Shown: positions 35,015 to 44,183, counted from the stretch's first letter. The stretch: DNA of 64,000 nt from Vibrio pelagius (GCF_024347575.1 NZ_AP025503.1:1736001-1800000), one strand, 5' to 3'. Notes: generated from the sequence alone by a model not told the origin. Translations and numbers: made by a program.

Positions 35015-36404
35015 GTAACCACTCCTTAAGCATCTCACCAATGCCGTCTTCTGCGTATAGATGCTTAAGAATTAATGTGAACATTGCTTTGTGATACTGA
35101 CAAAATCGAGAAAGGCTCTTATCGCCAAGTGGCTCTCCAAAAACACTAATGTTTTGACAAGGGTCTGAGCCACAAAACGGTTGGTATGCACAGGAGGCAC
35201 ATCCCGGATGAACAGAAATAAAAGACTGAGACAATATTGATTTGTACAGACTGTTTGACTCGATGACTGGCTCTTGAATGGTTCCAAGTGAAAAATCGAT
35301 ATCGGGGTTGGTCTTTTGAAGCATCCGAGCCTCATCGCTTCCATATATACGACCATCATAATTGAACATGATACAGTTTAGGATTAGGCCGCTCGGGGAT
35401 TTTAGGTCTGCGTATCCACTGTAATCCGCATTAAATATTCTTCTAAGGTGAATCAATGCAGAATGTTCGATGATTCTTTCCCCCGCGAGTCGCTTTCGGT
35501 TTAAGACCTTCAAGAGTTGTTCATAAAAAGCCATGAACGCCTTAATATCGTACGTCTTTGCATTCCCTTTATTGGCAAAACCGTAAGGGCTTATCGGGCG
35601 AACAAACATGTCGGAAAATCCAAGATCACTATGCGCATCGACGATATCTTCAGGCTTTTGCAACAACGCCTCGGTTACGGTGGTAACGGTAGCAACTCTA
35701 TCCGGACCTAACCTACGTCTAATTTTTTCAACGCCTTGTTTCACCAGTTCAAAGGAATTTCCACCCTTTAATACTCGATTGGAGTTATGTGTGAACGCCC
35801 CTCCATCGAGTGAAGTTGAGAAATTAATAGGTTTGTCTTCACTCCATGTCAAAACGTCATCGCTCAGTAGAGAAAGGCTCGTTGCAATTACTATCTCAAA
35901 CTGGTCGACACCCAGGTTAGAAACCGCCTCCTGATAGATCTTTTGAACGAGATCAAACCTTAAAAGAGGCTCGCCCCCCTGAATTTCCAGCTTGTATGGA
36001 GCATTTCCGAGGGAACGGATTCTTTGGAGCAAAAGGGGAATCAAGTCTGGATCTAGATCGTAGTTACTTGCTTTGACAGAGGCTCGGCTCACCTGGCAAT
36101 AATGGCATGTGTGATCACATCTTAGCGTTGGCACAATCATAAATATGGGATTGAAGTTGAGCGCCGACATTAAGCGTTTTGACATACCCGAAGCGAGAGA
36201 GCCAACCGAAGCAGATTTGTATTCGTCATCACAAATAAAGAGCTTTCTTTCAAGCAACTCATCGATAACAGCATCATCGGTGGAGTTTTTATCTATCAGC
36301 GAATTGAGTTCCATTCTGTTCAAGTACGCATGAAACCCGGCCAGATTCGTTAATAACGCAATATCAGAGTCAAGAAACTCGAAGTTAAAAGGCAATACGT
36401 TCAT
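35007..36404 (-). CDS. hxsB: His-Xaa-Ser system radical SAM maturase HxsB
   Basis: A 465-residue radical SAM/SPASM-like protein. The cluster-binding motif CDHTCHYC is at residues 96-103, GGEPLLRFD follows as the SAM site, and the C-terminal Cys-rich region (CIMFNYDG, CASCAYQPFCGSDPC, FCQYH) matches SPASM-type auxiliary clusters, common in peptide-modifying enzymes such as quinohaemoprotein and sactipeptide maturases. The N-terminal ~80 residues may carry a peptide-recognition fold. The start overlaps the hxsD stop by ATGA. HxsB is the larger of the two maturases and probably works on HxsA before or together with HxsC. That order is inference. Confidence 0.92.
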   Translation of the reverse strand: MNVLPFNFEFLDSDIALLTNLAGFHAYLNRMELNSLIDKNSTDDAVIDELLERKLFICDDEYKSASVGSLASGMSKRLMSALNFNPIFMIVPTLRCDHTCHYCQVSRASVKASNYDLDPDLIPLLLQRIRSLGNAPYKLEIQGGEPLLRFDLVQKIYQEAVSNLGVDQFEIVIATSLSLLSDDVLTWSEDKPINFSTSLDGGAFTHNSNRVLKGGNSFELVKQGVEKIRRRLGPDRVATVTTVTEALLQKPEDIVDAHSDLGFSDMFVRPISPYGFANKGNAKTYDIKAFMAFYEQLLKVLNRKRLAGERIIEHSALIHLRRIFNADYSGYADLKSPSGLILNCIMFNYDGRIYGSDEARMLQKTNPDIDFSLGTIQEPVIESNSLYKSILSQSFISVHPGCASCAYQPFCGSDPCQNISVFGEPLGDKSLSRFCQYHKAMFTLILKHLYAEDGIGEMLKEWLHE

Positions 36405-36676
36405 TTCAATAGCTTCTTCTCAACGGAGCTAAGAACAGCTGCGGATATCCCTTCCAAATAACTACTGGTTTTCTCTGATAGTTTTTCTCGAAGAAGATAG
36501 TCATTCAACAGACGTTCGAATTCCAGAATGACACCCTCATCTTGGGAAAAAAAATGAACGGTCCACAGTATGTCTTCATCTGTCAGCTTCCAGGTAGTTA
36601 TAGGAGACATCCAATACAAAGCCTGCCGGACAACCAACTCTGAGAAACTACTTTTTTCTAATTGATGAACTAACAT
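36401..36676 (-). CDS. hxsD: His-Xaa-Ser system protein HxsD
   Basis: A 91-residue small protein at the head of the operon, with the size and position of HxsD. It reads LVVRQALYWMSPITTWKLTDEDILWTVHFF, without a signal peptide, Cys pairs or known catalytic residues, consistent with a small partner such as a peptide-binding chaperone for the radical SAM enzymes; this is inference. I start at 36676 (MLVHQLEKSS) rather than 24 codons upstream because the longer N-terminus is hydrophobic and atypical. It ends in an ATGA overlap with hxsB. Confidence 0.78.
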   Translation of the reverse strand: MLVHQLEKSSFSELVVRQALYWMSPITTWKLTDEDILWTVHFFSQDEGVILEFERLLNDYLLREKLSEKTSSYLEGISAAVLSSVEKKLLK

Positions 36677-37373
36677 GCACACACCTATTAATTGGATGAG
36701 TTCCCACAAAAGACACGTTAAGTGTGTCGCTAAAGGAGAGCATAACAACTATGTAAAGTGTAAATATACCACCATACGCATACTGGTGATTATGATAAGA
36801 GTCGCATTTGAGAAGGTTGTTGGCTATTTAGTTTTGAGGCATAAGTGCATTGGTTTAAGATAATAATTGCAGTGCTTTATGTGAGAAAAGCAACAACTCT
36901 CTACTCATTACCTTACTTCGCCACGGTTTAGATATCTGATTTAAAGTCATCCCCTAGCCTTAAGTTCTAAAGATAGCTCCCAAGATGAAGGTCAAAAACA
37001 CTGTCAACAAAACGCTTGTCGACATTAAGAGCCGCCAATGTTCTGAGCTTATCACCCCATCGAATGAAAACGTATGTCTTTCTGATCCCTTCCTTGACAT
37101 TCCTCATATCCCCTATCCTGTACTTACAACATGTTAATCATTAAAAAATAGGTCAATCTGTCGACGAGACTTTACTGATGGTCTCGGCTCAAAATCATTT
37201 TGGGCACAAATGGGCACAACCGTGCCCAGTCGCGCCCTACAGTATAGGATTCACCAACTAGCCAATGAATAAAGCATACCTATTTATTCATTTTTGTATA
37301 TTGACACAAAGGGCTTAGCAGAGAAGGTCCTGCTTGTTGGCAGTAGATAGAAATCATTAAACTCAAGAAACAA
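36677..37373. other. Spacer upstream of the Hxs operon, island edge next to tRNA-Val
   Basis: It should contain the hxsD promoter. A 46-codon minus-strand frame at 36967-37107 has AGGATAGGGGAT before its ATG but resembles nothing I know. A plus-strand frame ending WAQMGTTVPSRALQYRI...LANE-stop at about 37197-37268 looks like the tail of a lost gene. GGGCACAACCGTGCCC at 37212-37227 is a short palindrome. No integrase is present. Confidence 0.4.
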
Positions 37374-37400
37374 CAAAGCCCCGCATAATGCGAGGCTTTG
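37374..37400 (-). terminator. Terminator after the tRNA-Val pair
   Basis: A 12-bp stem with one mismatch (37374-37385 with 37389-37400) and a 3-nt loop, lying 11 bp past the end of the second tRNA in the minus direction. The sequence next to it is AC-rich rather than a T-run. Confidence 0.65.
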
Positions 37401-37410
37401 TCTTTAAATT

Positions 37411-37487
37411 TGGTGGATCCGGGCGAACTCGAATCGCCGACCCCCGCCATGTCAAGGCGGTACTCTAACCAACTGAGCTACGGATCC
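37411..37487 (-). tRNA. tRNA-Val (anticodon GAC)
   Basis: A 77-nt gene including an encoded CCA. The acceptor stem is GGATCCG, the D-arm is GTAGCTCAGTTGGTTAGAG, the anticodon stem CCGCC/GGCGG has loop TTGACAT (anticodon GAC), and the T-arm contains TTCGAGT. The discriminator is A. It is separated by 36 bp from an almost identical tRNA and they are probably cotranscribed. Confidence 0.95.
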
Positions 37488-37523
37488 AAAATGTTGTTCG
37501 TTGCATTATTATGCAGTAAGGGA

Positions 37524-37600
37524 TGGTGGGTCCGGGCGAACTCGAATCGCCGACCCCTACCATGTCAAGGTAGTACTCTAACCAACTGAGCTACGGACCC
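37524..37600 (-). tRNA. tRNA-Val (anticodon GAC)
   Basis: A 77-nt gene including CCA. It is identical to its neighbour apart from compensatory changes in the acceptor stem (GGGTCCG) and anticodon stem (CTACC/GGTAG). The anticodon loop TTGACAT gives GAC. It is the promoter-proximal copy of the pair. Confidence 0.95.
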
Positions 37601-37751
37601 ATTCCTTAAGAACGAGAGAGATATTAGCGACACAGCCGAAATGGTGCAAGTAGAAATTTACTTTAAATCAACCGTTTGCTCTATATATCGACAAAGCGTC
37701 TTTTTTTTAGACTCTACGAGCTCGTTTTATTGAGTTGGGTCACTAAAATTT

Positions 37752-38414
37752 CTACTCTTCATCACTTTCGAAAACGACGTTGTAGTTTTCAGTGTAGGTG
37801 CAATTGGGTTGGCGGCTACATGTAAAGAAGCGACGACCTTTGTGCTCGCCTTGACTTGCAAGCTTGATGATCATCGGTGAACCACACTTTTTACAAAAGC
37901 GAACTTCTTTAGAAGGCTCAATCAAATCAATGTGCGCAGCCAGTAACCTCTTCAAACGGCTTACTTGATAACTGTGCTTAATTGACGCACCGATCAAAGG
38001 TAAATTCGCCGATTTACACACGTGAATCAGCAACTTTTCACGGTCTACTTTGCCCTTATTCAGTTCCTTACCGTTATCAAGTTCAATAATGACTCGCGGT
38101 TCTAACGTCCTTGGGTCGCAGACAACAAAATCGAAATAGCTACGAGATATCTTATTGTTGGCAATAAACCAATTCTTTTTAGAGTTTGACTTAGCTGGGG
38201 TTAACACGCTAGTCATGCTAACTTTGGCGAAGACAGCGCCGTGATTACCAACTGCAGATTTCAAAGCGTTATAAAAAGCGGCTTGCTGCATGTTCAGTAG
38301 CGCACCTCTCTTTTGGTAAGCATGATCCTTTGTATCATCATGTTTAACCACATATTTTTGTATGAAGTAAAAGAACACAACCAGAAGAATTACAACAATA
38401 AAAATATTCGTCAT
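37752..38414 (-). CDS. DUF2726 domain protein with topoisomerase-type zinc finger
   Basis: A 220-residue protein. One N-terminal membrane helix (IFIVVILLVVFFYFIQKYVV) is followed by a DUF2726 domain, a PD-(D/E)XK nuclease-like fold, at about residues 38-160 (YFDFVVCDPRTLEPRVIIELDNGKELNKGKVDREKLL). A C4 zinc finger of the topoisomerase I C-terminal type covers 172-205 (CKKCGSPMIIKLASQGEHKG, then FFTCSRQPNCTY). The D...E-x-D pattern could be a nuclease site. Membrane anchoring with a nucleic-acid-binding tail is typical for this family, whose function is unknown. Confidence 0.8.
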   Translation of the reverse strand: MTNIFIVVILLVVFFYFIQKYVVKHDDTKDHAYQKRGALLNMQQAAFYNALKSAVGNHGAVFAKVSMTSVLTPAKSNSKKNWFIANNKISRSYFDFVVCDPRTLEPRVIIELDNGKELNKGKVDREKLLIHVCKSANLPLIGASIKHSYQVSRLKRLLAAHIDLIEPSKEVRFCKKCGSPMIIKLASQGEHKGRRFFTCSRQPNCTYTENYNVVFESDEE

Positions 38415-38686
38415 TTTGCCATTGCTTAACTATGAACTAGAAACGTTAGCGTATGTATAAAAACCTTCGTAGGCAAGTAAAAGCCTCAAAGATATCACTA
38501 TATAGCTAGCCACATACGTCGGTTCAGCAACAATTGTCGTTCAGATTTTGGGAAATTTAGACGATTCAGAGCATTTTCTTGATTTAACTCAGACAATGGC
38601 GCGTCAAGTTGGCGTTATATTGAATTTCCTGTTCCTACAGACCACTATTTCGCAAGAAAAAGTGATCATCATAGTGAGAGTTAAAA

Positions 38687-39793
38687 ATGACTAAAGTTAA
38701 TGAGCAACGTCTGGTTGAGCACTTTTGCGATCTAGTAAAAATTGACAGCGAATCACGTAACGAAAAAGCGATAGCAGAGGCACTAGCAGAGCAATTAGGT
38801 GAGCTTGGTTTCACCGTTCACAAACTGCCTGTACCAGAAGAAGTCTCGAACGGTTTCAATATCTACGCACGCCTAGAGGGTTCACTGGAAGGTAGCACTG
38901 TATTTAGCTGTCATATGGATACCGTAACGCCGGGAATTGGTATCGAGCCGATTATCGAAGACGGCATCATTCGTTCCAAAGGCAATACCATCTTAGGTGG
39001 TGACGACAAATCAGGCATCGCTGCGATCATGGAAGCAGTACGTTGTATTAAGGCCGAAGGTCTCGAGCACCAAACTATTGAGATTGCGTTTACCGTTTAT
39101 GAAGAAGGTGGCCTGTTTGGTTCGTTGAACTTTGATATGTCTTTCATCCAATCAGACAACGCTATTGTACTGGATACTGGCGGCCCTATCGGTACTATCG
39201 TTAATGCTGCACCAGGCCAGCAAAAAATTGTGGCTAAAATCAAAGGTCGTCCTGCCCACGCAGGTCTAGCACCAGAAGAAGGCATTAGTGCGATTCAAGT
39301 TGCGGCTGACGCTATCACTAAGATGAACTTGCTGCGTATCGATGAAGAGACCACAGCTAACGTAGGTATTGTTGAGGGCGGACAAGCGACGAACATCGTA
39401 ATGCCTGAACTAAAAGTTGTTGCTGAAGCACGCTCATTGAATGGTGATAAATTGACTAACCAAGTCAACCACATGATCTCGACTTTTGAAGAGAGTGCTA
39501 GGCAGTTTGGTGCTGAAGTGGAAATCGAATCAACTCGCGCATACGACGCCTTTGTTATTGCCGATGATCACCCGCACATCCTGTCAATTAAATCAGCATT
39601 CGAAAAGTTAGGCGTTACTGCTGCAACCAAAGGTACTGGTGGTGGTAGTGATGCAAACAACTTTAACGCGAAAGGTTTAACCACCGTTAATCTGTCAACA
39701 GGTATGGCGAAAGTACATACAACTGAAGAGTACATCGCAGTTAAAGATATGGTTGCAATCACTGAGTTTGTTGTTACCTACGTAACACAGTAG
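38687..39793 (+). CDS. Peptidase T-like aminopeptidase (M20/M42 family)
   Basis: A 368-residue zinc aminopeptidase. Metal-site motifs are FSCHMDTVTPG (first His and Asp), ILGGDDKSGIAAIMEA (bridging Asp), YEEGGLFGS (catalytic Glu and metal Glu), VLDTGG (Asp), and THTTEE-like KVHTTEEYI (final His). A dimerisation domain lies in the middle (GRPAHAGLAPEEGISA). It matches the PepT-like group distinct from true PepT. It is a single-gene unit with an AGAG-rich leader and a terminator at 39826-39851. It probably acts in cytosolic peptide turnover. Confidence 0.88.
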   Translation: MTKVNEQRLVEHFCDLVKIDSESRNEKAIAEALAEQLGELGFTVHKLPVPEEVSNGFNIYARLEGSLEGSTVFSCHMDTVTPGIGIEPIIEDGIIRSKGNTILGGDDKSGIAAIMEAVRCIKAEGLEHQTIEIAFTVYEEGGLFGSLNFDMSFIQSDNAIVLDTGGPIGTIVNAAPGQQKIVAKIKGRPAHAGLAPEEGISAIQVAADAITKMNLLRIDEETTANVGIVEGGQATNIVMPELKVVAEARSLNGDKLTNQVNHMISTFEESARQFGAEVEIESTRAYDAFVIADDHPHILSIKSAFEKLGVTAATKGTGGGSDANNFNAKGLTTVNLSTGMAKVHTTEEYIAVKDMVAITEFVVTYVTQ

Positions 39794-39825
39794 CCCAGAA
39801 TTGTTTAAAGGACCGAAAAGTCGGA

Positions 39826-39856
39826 AAAGCCAAGCGTTACAGCTTGGCTTTGTTGT
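39826..39856 (+). terminator. Terminator of the PepT-like gene
   Basis: A 10-bp perfect stem, AAAGCCAAGC/GCTTGGCTTT (39826-39835 with 39842-39851), followed by GTTGTTT. It may work in both directions, as the A-rich left flank faces the convergent gene at 39890. Confidence 0.85.
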
Positions 39857-39889
39857 TTCAATGGAGCTTCGCGAATCTACAGCAATAGC

Positions 39890-40312
39890 TTAGAACCCTC
39901 GCCTTTTCCAAAATTGACCTTCATCTTTCGCAACTAAATCAAAGGTCTTGTCAGCTATCACTCTCCCCTTAAGCTCGACGGTCATTCTCCATTTACCAAT
40001 CTTATTGTCGATAGGCGCCCAAATCGTATCACCGAGATAAAAGTCCCAGTCATTGCTTCCGACATACTCTTCACCATCGAATGGCTCAAGCACTTCTCCT
40101 TTGTCGGTGGTGATATTGGGGTGATAGATGCAGTATCGGATCTTTTCACCTTTGGCCTTTTTGATGTTGATGATATACCCAAACTCTACATCGATTTCTG
40201 CTTCGACTCGATGAGTGAACTCCTGAATCTTAGGTAGATCTTTAGATTTTGAATCCCAAGTCGAGTAGATACCATAGGAAGTCATATCCACGACAACAGA
40301 ACGTTTTGCCAT
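39890..40312 (-). CDS. DUF3859 domain protein
   Basis: A 140-residue beta-rich cytosolic protein of the DUF3859 family: VDMTSYGIYSTWDSKSKDLP, FTHRVEAEIDVEFGYIINI, FYLGDTIWAPIDNKIGKWRM and ending GQFWKRRGF. No catalytic residues are recognisable, and the family function is unknown. It is convergent with the PepT-like gene and lies on the same strand as the P-loop gene 90 bp upstream. Confidence 0.8.
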   Translation of the reverse strand: MAKRSVVVDMTSYGIYSTWDSKSKDLPKIQEFTHRVEAEIDVEFGYIINIKKAKGEKIRYCIYHPNITTDKGEVLEPFDGEEYVGSNDWDFYLGDTIWAPIDNKIGKWRMTVELKGRVIADKTFDLVAKDEGQFWKRRGF

Positions 40313-40402
40313 TGTTCAATTAACCTTTAACTGTTTTCTTCATTTGTCTTCATACAAAAAGACACTTTGGGTCATCGAGTTCGTTCGATGGTAAAGATTT
40401 TA

Positions 40403-40783
40403 TTACTCTTGCCAATCTTTCTTCATGCGTGCAACCACTGACTCAGGCACTTCGTGGATATTGCCATACTGTTCACGGCACACCTCAATAACCAGTTCAG
40501 CACCATGTTTGCGTGCCATGTTTCGATACGCTTTCATCTCCCATCGCTTAACGAACGTGTTCGAAACCACCACATCGAGCCCTTGTTTTAGGGCATCCTC
40601 CGCACGTTTTTGGCACCACTCGTGTGCTTTGGGTAGTAAAGCCGGATCAAAGCAGTAATCACCATCACGACTTACAAAGTACATATCGGCTTCTACATGG
40701 AAGGCATCAAGAGATTTTGCTTTTGTCGACTTACCCGAACCAGGTAAGCCTCGAATTAAGATAAGTTTCAAACTTTTGCTCAA
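40403..40783 (-). CDS. Small P-loop ATPase/kinase
   Basis: A 126-residue protein beginning KLILIRGLPGSGKSTKAK, a Walker A loop, followed by FHVEADMYFV and DVVVSNTFVKRWEMKAYRNMA, the layout of small nucleoside- or polynucleotide-kinase-like proteins of the AAA_33/NEDD4BP2 type. It lacks the extra domains of zeta toxins. A role in RNA or nucleotide phosphorylation is possible; the sequence does not decide it. Confidence 0.78.
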   Translation of the reverse strand: MSKSLKLILIRGLPGSGKSTKAKSLDAFHVEADMYFVSRDGDYCFDPALLPKAHEWCQKRAEDALKQGLDVVVSNTFVKRWEMKAYRNMARKHGAELVIEVCREQYGNIHEVPESVVARMKKDWQE

Positions 40784-41013
40784 CGGCTATCAAAATAATA
40801 GAAAACAGGATGTTAACGCATCTGAGTTCAGAATCATAAACCTAGATCACCAAGAATCGGTTCGCGCAGAAAAGGCACCCTTGGTGCATTCACCTGCTCC
40901 AACATAGTTTCCGTCGCTACATAGGTGAAGTGAATACTTAGCAAGCTCAATAACGAAATATATACAAAGGTGCGTTTTGTATGTCGACAAGCGTCACAAT
41001 ATATTATAGATTT

Positions 41014-41037
41014 AGAAGTATAGACGTCTAAATATCT
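41014..41037 (+). promoter_or_regulatory. Tandem Met boxes (MetJ operator)
   Basis: Three adjacent 8-mers, AGAAGTAT, AGACGTCT and AAATATCT. The central one is the exact MetJ consensus AGACGTCT and the flanking ones match partly. Position 18-41 bp before the metA start is right for repression by MetJ-SAM. Confidence 0.85.
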
Positions 41038-41054
41038 AGCTTAGGGAGAAAGCT

Positions 41055-41996
41055 GTGCCTATTCGCATTCCAGACCAATTGCCAGCGAGCGATGTACTTC
41101 GTCAAGAAAACATCTTTGTTATGCCGCTATCAAGAGCATCGACACAGGAAATTCGTCCACTTCGAGTCTTGATCCTCAACCTAATGCCAAAGAAGATTGA
41201 AACCGAAACTCAATTTTTACGCCTACTTTCGAATAGCCCACTGCAAGTGGATGTAGAGCTCTTGCGCATTGACGACAGGCCAAGCAAAAACACACCGACT
41301 GAACACCTTGATAACTTTTATCGTCAATTTGAGATGGTAAAAAATCGTAACTTTGATGGACTGATCATCACAGGCGCACCACTAGGTTTGGTTCAGTTTG
41401 AAGATGTGATCTACTGGGACCACCTAAAAACCATCATGGAGTGGGCTAATAAACACGTAACCTCGACCCTTTATGTTTGTTGGGCGGCGCAGGCAGGTTT
41501 AAAACTGCTTTATGATTTACCAAAACGAACTCGCAAAGAGAAGCTATCTGGAGTTTATCACCATGAAATTCATAACCCCTATCACCCGATACTACGAGGC
41601 TTTGACGACACCTTCTTAGCACCACATTCTCGTTATGCAGACTTCTCACCAGAATACTTATCAGACCATACGGATCTCGATATTCTGGCGACATCTGACA
41701 TCGCAGGTGTCTACTTAGCGGCCACCAAAGACAAGCGAAATGTGTTCGTTACTGGGCATCCAGAATACGACGCTCATACACTTCACAATGAATACGTTAG
41801 AGACCTTGGCGAAGGGATGGAGCCGGTTATTCCGATCAACTACTATCCTAACAACAACCCGGATAACAAGCCTATTGCGAGCTGGCGCAGTCACGGACAC
41901 CTTCTATTTTCAAACTGGCTAAACTATTGCGTTTATCAACAAACGCCATACGATCTGGATCATTTCAGCGAAGAAAACTTCACCAAAGACGACTGA
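41055..41996 (+). CDS. metA: Homoserine O-succinyltransferase
   Basis: A 313-residue enzyme that acylates homoserine in the first committed step of methionine synthesis. The catalytic cysteine lies in [12 protein letters not shown], the His and Glu partners in [25 protein letters not shown] has Gly at the position that separates succinyl- from acetyl-transferring homologues (Glu in Bacillus), favouring succinyl-CoA. The start is GTG at 41055 with AGGGAGA. MetJ boxes lie directly upstream and a terminator follows at 42037. Confidence 0.95.
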   Translation: MPIRIPDQLPASDVLRQENIFVMPLSRASTQEIRPLRVLILNLMPKKIETETQFLRLLSNSPLQVDVELLRIDDRPSKNTPTEHLDNFYRQFEMVKNRNFDGLIITGAPLGLVQFEDVIYWDHLKTIMEWANKHVTSTLYVCWAAQAGLKLLYDLPKRTRKEKLSGVYHHEIHNPYHPILRGFDDTFLAPHSRYADFSPEYLSDHTDLDILATSDIAGVYLAATKDKRNVFVTGHPEYDAHTLHNEYVRDLGEGMEPVIPINYYPNNNPDNKPIASWRSHGHLLFSNWLNYCVYQQTPYDLDHFSEENFTKDD

Positions 41997-42036
41997 TTTA
42001 TCTTGGCTGTGTTTTCATACTGGCACATTGATTCGA

Positions 42037-42082
42037 GCCGTTTGTCACCACTCTATTTTTAGTCAGTAACAAACGGCCTTTT
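42037..42082 (+). terminator. Terminator of metA
   Basis: A 9-bp stem GCCGTTTGT/ACAAACGGC (42037-42045 with 42069-42077) followed by CTTTTT. Confidence 0.8.
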
Positions 42083-42172
42083 TATGGTGAGTGGATCGCA
42101 TTACCTCGCCTTTTTACCAATCAGCGGCTCGAGTTCTCCTATGATGTTTTAGTATTTAAAAGGAGCCTTTCA

Positions 42173-42907
42173 ATGCCTTCACTCAAGCTAGCTAACCTAT
42201 CCTCTTTCCTAGTTTTATTTGCGCTTACCGGCTGTGTATCAGTGACCGAAGGTGAGTCAAAAAAAGTTGAAGCCAATCCAATCGCAATGTCCGAGTCTAG
42301 AATCGCTCTTGGCCTAGGTTACATGGAACAAGAGAATATGGTTAGAGCACGAGAGAATCTCGAACTGGCAATTCAACATGCTCCGAGCTATTACCGCGCT
42401 CGTCTCTCGATGGCGCATTACTATGAAAAAGTAGGCGAAGTCGATGAAGCAATGAAAGAATATAAGAGCGCACTGCGACTGGATTCGAACAACGGTAACG
42501 TTCTTAACAACTACGGTACTTTTCTGTGTAAACAAGGTAACTACGACCAAGCCGACCGCTACTTCAATAAAGCCATTGACCAGCCTTTCTATTATCTGGT
42601 TTCGGCAAGCTATGAGAACGCAGGGTTTTGCGCGCTAAAGTCAGGTGATAGGGAACAGGCCAAATACTACTTCACTCGCGCTCTTGACCATGAGCCCAAC
42701 CGCATCAAGTCGACGCTCCAACTAGCAAAAATTGAGGTGTCACAACGAGAGTTTCGAGATGCAAGATTACGCTTGTTTAAGTTCCACCAGCGTTATGGAT
42801 ATCAAATCCCCTCTTTGCAGATCTTAGTGGAGCTGGAATCAAAAGCAGGTAACCACGCGTTGCGTGATAAATACCAATCGATGCTTGATGAGATGAAAGT
42901 TTCCTAA
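42173..42907 (+). CDS. PilW/PilF-like TPR lipoprotein
   Basis: A 244-residue lipoprotein: a signal peptide with lipobox LTGC (Cys at 21), then about five TPR units (ALGLGYMEQENMVRARENLELAIQ, ARLSMAHYYEKVGEVDEAMKEYKSAL, NNYGTFLCKQGNYDQADRYFNKAI, GDREQAKYYFTRALDHEP). This is the architecture of PilW/PilF, the pilotin that assembles the type IV pilus secretin PilQ. The usual pilW sits beside rlmN and ispG, but here the gene is alone after metA, so it may be a paralogue with another partner. It ends at a terminator at 42925. Confidence 0.82.
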   Translation: MPSLKLANLSSFLVLFALTGCVSVTEGESKKVEANPIAMSESRIALGLGYMEQENMVRARENLELAIQHAPSYYRARLSMAHYYEKVGEVDEAMKEYKSALRLDSNNGNVLNNYGTFLCKQGNYDQADRYFNKAIDQPFYYLVSASYENAGFCALKSGDREQAKYYFTRALDHEPNRIKSTLQLAKIEVSQREFRDARLRLFKFHQRYGYQIPSLQILVELESKAGNHALRDKYQSMLDEMKVS

Positions 42908-42924
42908 AAAGCGATATCTATTAA

Positions 42925-42960
42925 AAAGCCGATGATTGAGTCTCATCAACCATCGGCTTT
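42925..42960. terminator. Bidirectional terminator between the PilW-like gene and rlmF
   Basis: A 10-bp stem AAAGCCGATG/CATCGGCTTT (42925-42934 with 42951-42960), A-rich on the left and T-rich on the right, between convergent genes. Confidence 0.8.
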
Positions 42961-43016
42961 AATCCTTCAATCAGCTACAGCTAAAACATAACCTACTATT
43001 CAATGAGTTCAGCGAG

Positions 43017-44183
43017 TTACTTCAGTGAAATCCAAGTCTGACGCTGCGGCTTATCCATAAAGCTCCAGGCGACAAAACGACTGATTTTTTGTCCTTGCGC
43101 CATCTCAACAACTTTAACCTCTTTCGCATTAAGCTTAGCCAGTTGATCCTTTAATACGGAGACGTTTTCTTTCTTAGAAATCAAAGTGGTGAACCATAGA
43201 ACTTGCATAGCAAACTCCAAGCTCTCCTTGGCTAAACCAGTGACGAATTTAGCTTCACCGCCAGGACACCATAGCTCCGCTTTTTGACCGCCAAAGTTAA
43301 GATCCGGTTTACTTTGCTTATTCGCCATTGCACTCGGACGCGAAACCTTTTTATCGAATTTGCCCTGCTTTTTTGCACGATTCGCTGCAAGGTTATCTAA
43401 TTTTCGCTGAGTCCCTTTCTGTGCTTCTTCTAGAGAACTGTGGAATGGTGGGTTACACGTTGTGACATCGTAACGTTCATTATCCTTAATGATCCCTTTA
43501 AAGAAGGCAGCCGAATCGTGTTGTAATCGACAATGAATCTTATCTTTCAAGTTGCGGTTACTTTCAGCAATGAAGTTTGCCGCTTTCACTGAGACAGGGT
43601 CCACGTCACTTGCGTTGTAACGCCACCCGTACTCAGTCGTTCCAATGATTGGGTAGATACAGTTTGCTCCTACGCCAATATCAAGGGCTTTAACCTTGTC
43701 ATGTGAATACGGCTTACCCTGACTCTCACTATTAAGTAGGTCGGCAACTCGATGAATGTAATCAGCTCGCCCCGGGATCGGTGGACACAAGTACCCCGCA
43801 GGAATATCCCAGTGTTGAACACCATAGTGGTGGGCTAGCAAAGCTTTATTTAATAACTTTACAGAGAGTGGATCAGAAAAGTTAATCGTTGAATCACCAA
43901 CAGGATTTTTCACCAAGTGGTCTTGTAGTTCAGGCAGAGCTTTCACCAAAGCACTAAAGTCATACCGCCCTCGGTGTTGATTTCGTGGATGCAAGCCGCT
44001 TTTGACCTGTGGTTTCTTTACCGTAGTTTGACCAGATCTCTTTATAACTTTGCTTTGCTTGCTAGACGTAGAGCCTTTCTTTGACGAAACAGGCTTTTGC
44101 CCCTTAGACATCTTAGCTGATGTATTTTTTCTATCATTTCGACTTTTCGAGGCAAAATTGCGTTTAGATTTTTGATTCATCAT
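43017..44183 (-). CDS. rlmF: 23S rRNA (adenine1618-N6)-methyltransferase
   Basis: A 388-residue enzyme that methylates A1618 of 23S rRNA. The first ~70 residues are Lys/Ser-rich and probably bind RNA. The core starts at [14 protein letters not shown], the SAM site is [14 protein letters not shown], the N6-adenine methyltransferase motif is NPPF ([10 protein letters not shown]), and [15 protein letters not shown] is family-typical. It directly abuts the YgjP-like gene (stop then ATG), so the two share a transcript. Confidence 0.93.
   Translation of the reverse strand: MMNQKSKRNFASKSRNDRKNTSAKMSKGQKPVSSKKGSTSSKQSKVIKRSGQTTVKKPQVKSGLHPRNQHRGRYDFSALVKALPELQDHLVKNPVGDSTINFSDPLSVKLLNKALLAHHYGVQHWDIPAGYLCPPIPGRADYIHRVADLLNSESQGKPYSHDKVKALDIGVGANCIYPIIGTTEYGWRYNASDVDPVSVKAANFIAESNRNLKDKIHCRLQHDSAAFFKGIIKDNERYDVTTCNPPFHSSLEEAQKGTQRKLDNLAANRAKKQGKFDKKVSRPSAMANKQSKPDLNFGGQKAELWCPGGEAKFVTGLAKESLEFAMQVLWFTTLISKKENVSVLKDQLAKLNAKEVKVVEMAQGQKISRFVAWSFMDKPQRQTWISLK

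Noticed and set aside
36675..36863. 62-codon plus-strand frame upstream of hxsD
   Set aside because: It lies in the probable hxsD promoter region, has no ribosome binding site and no resemblance to known proteins.
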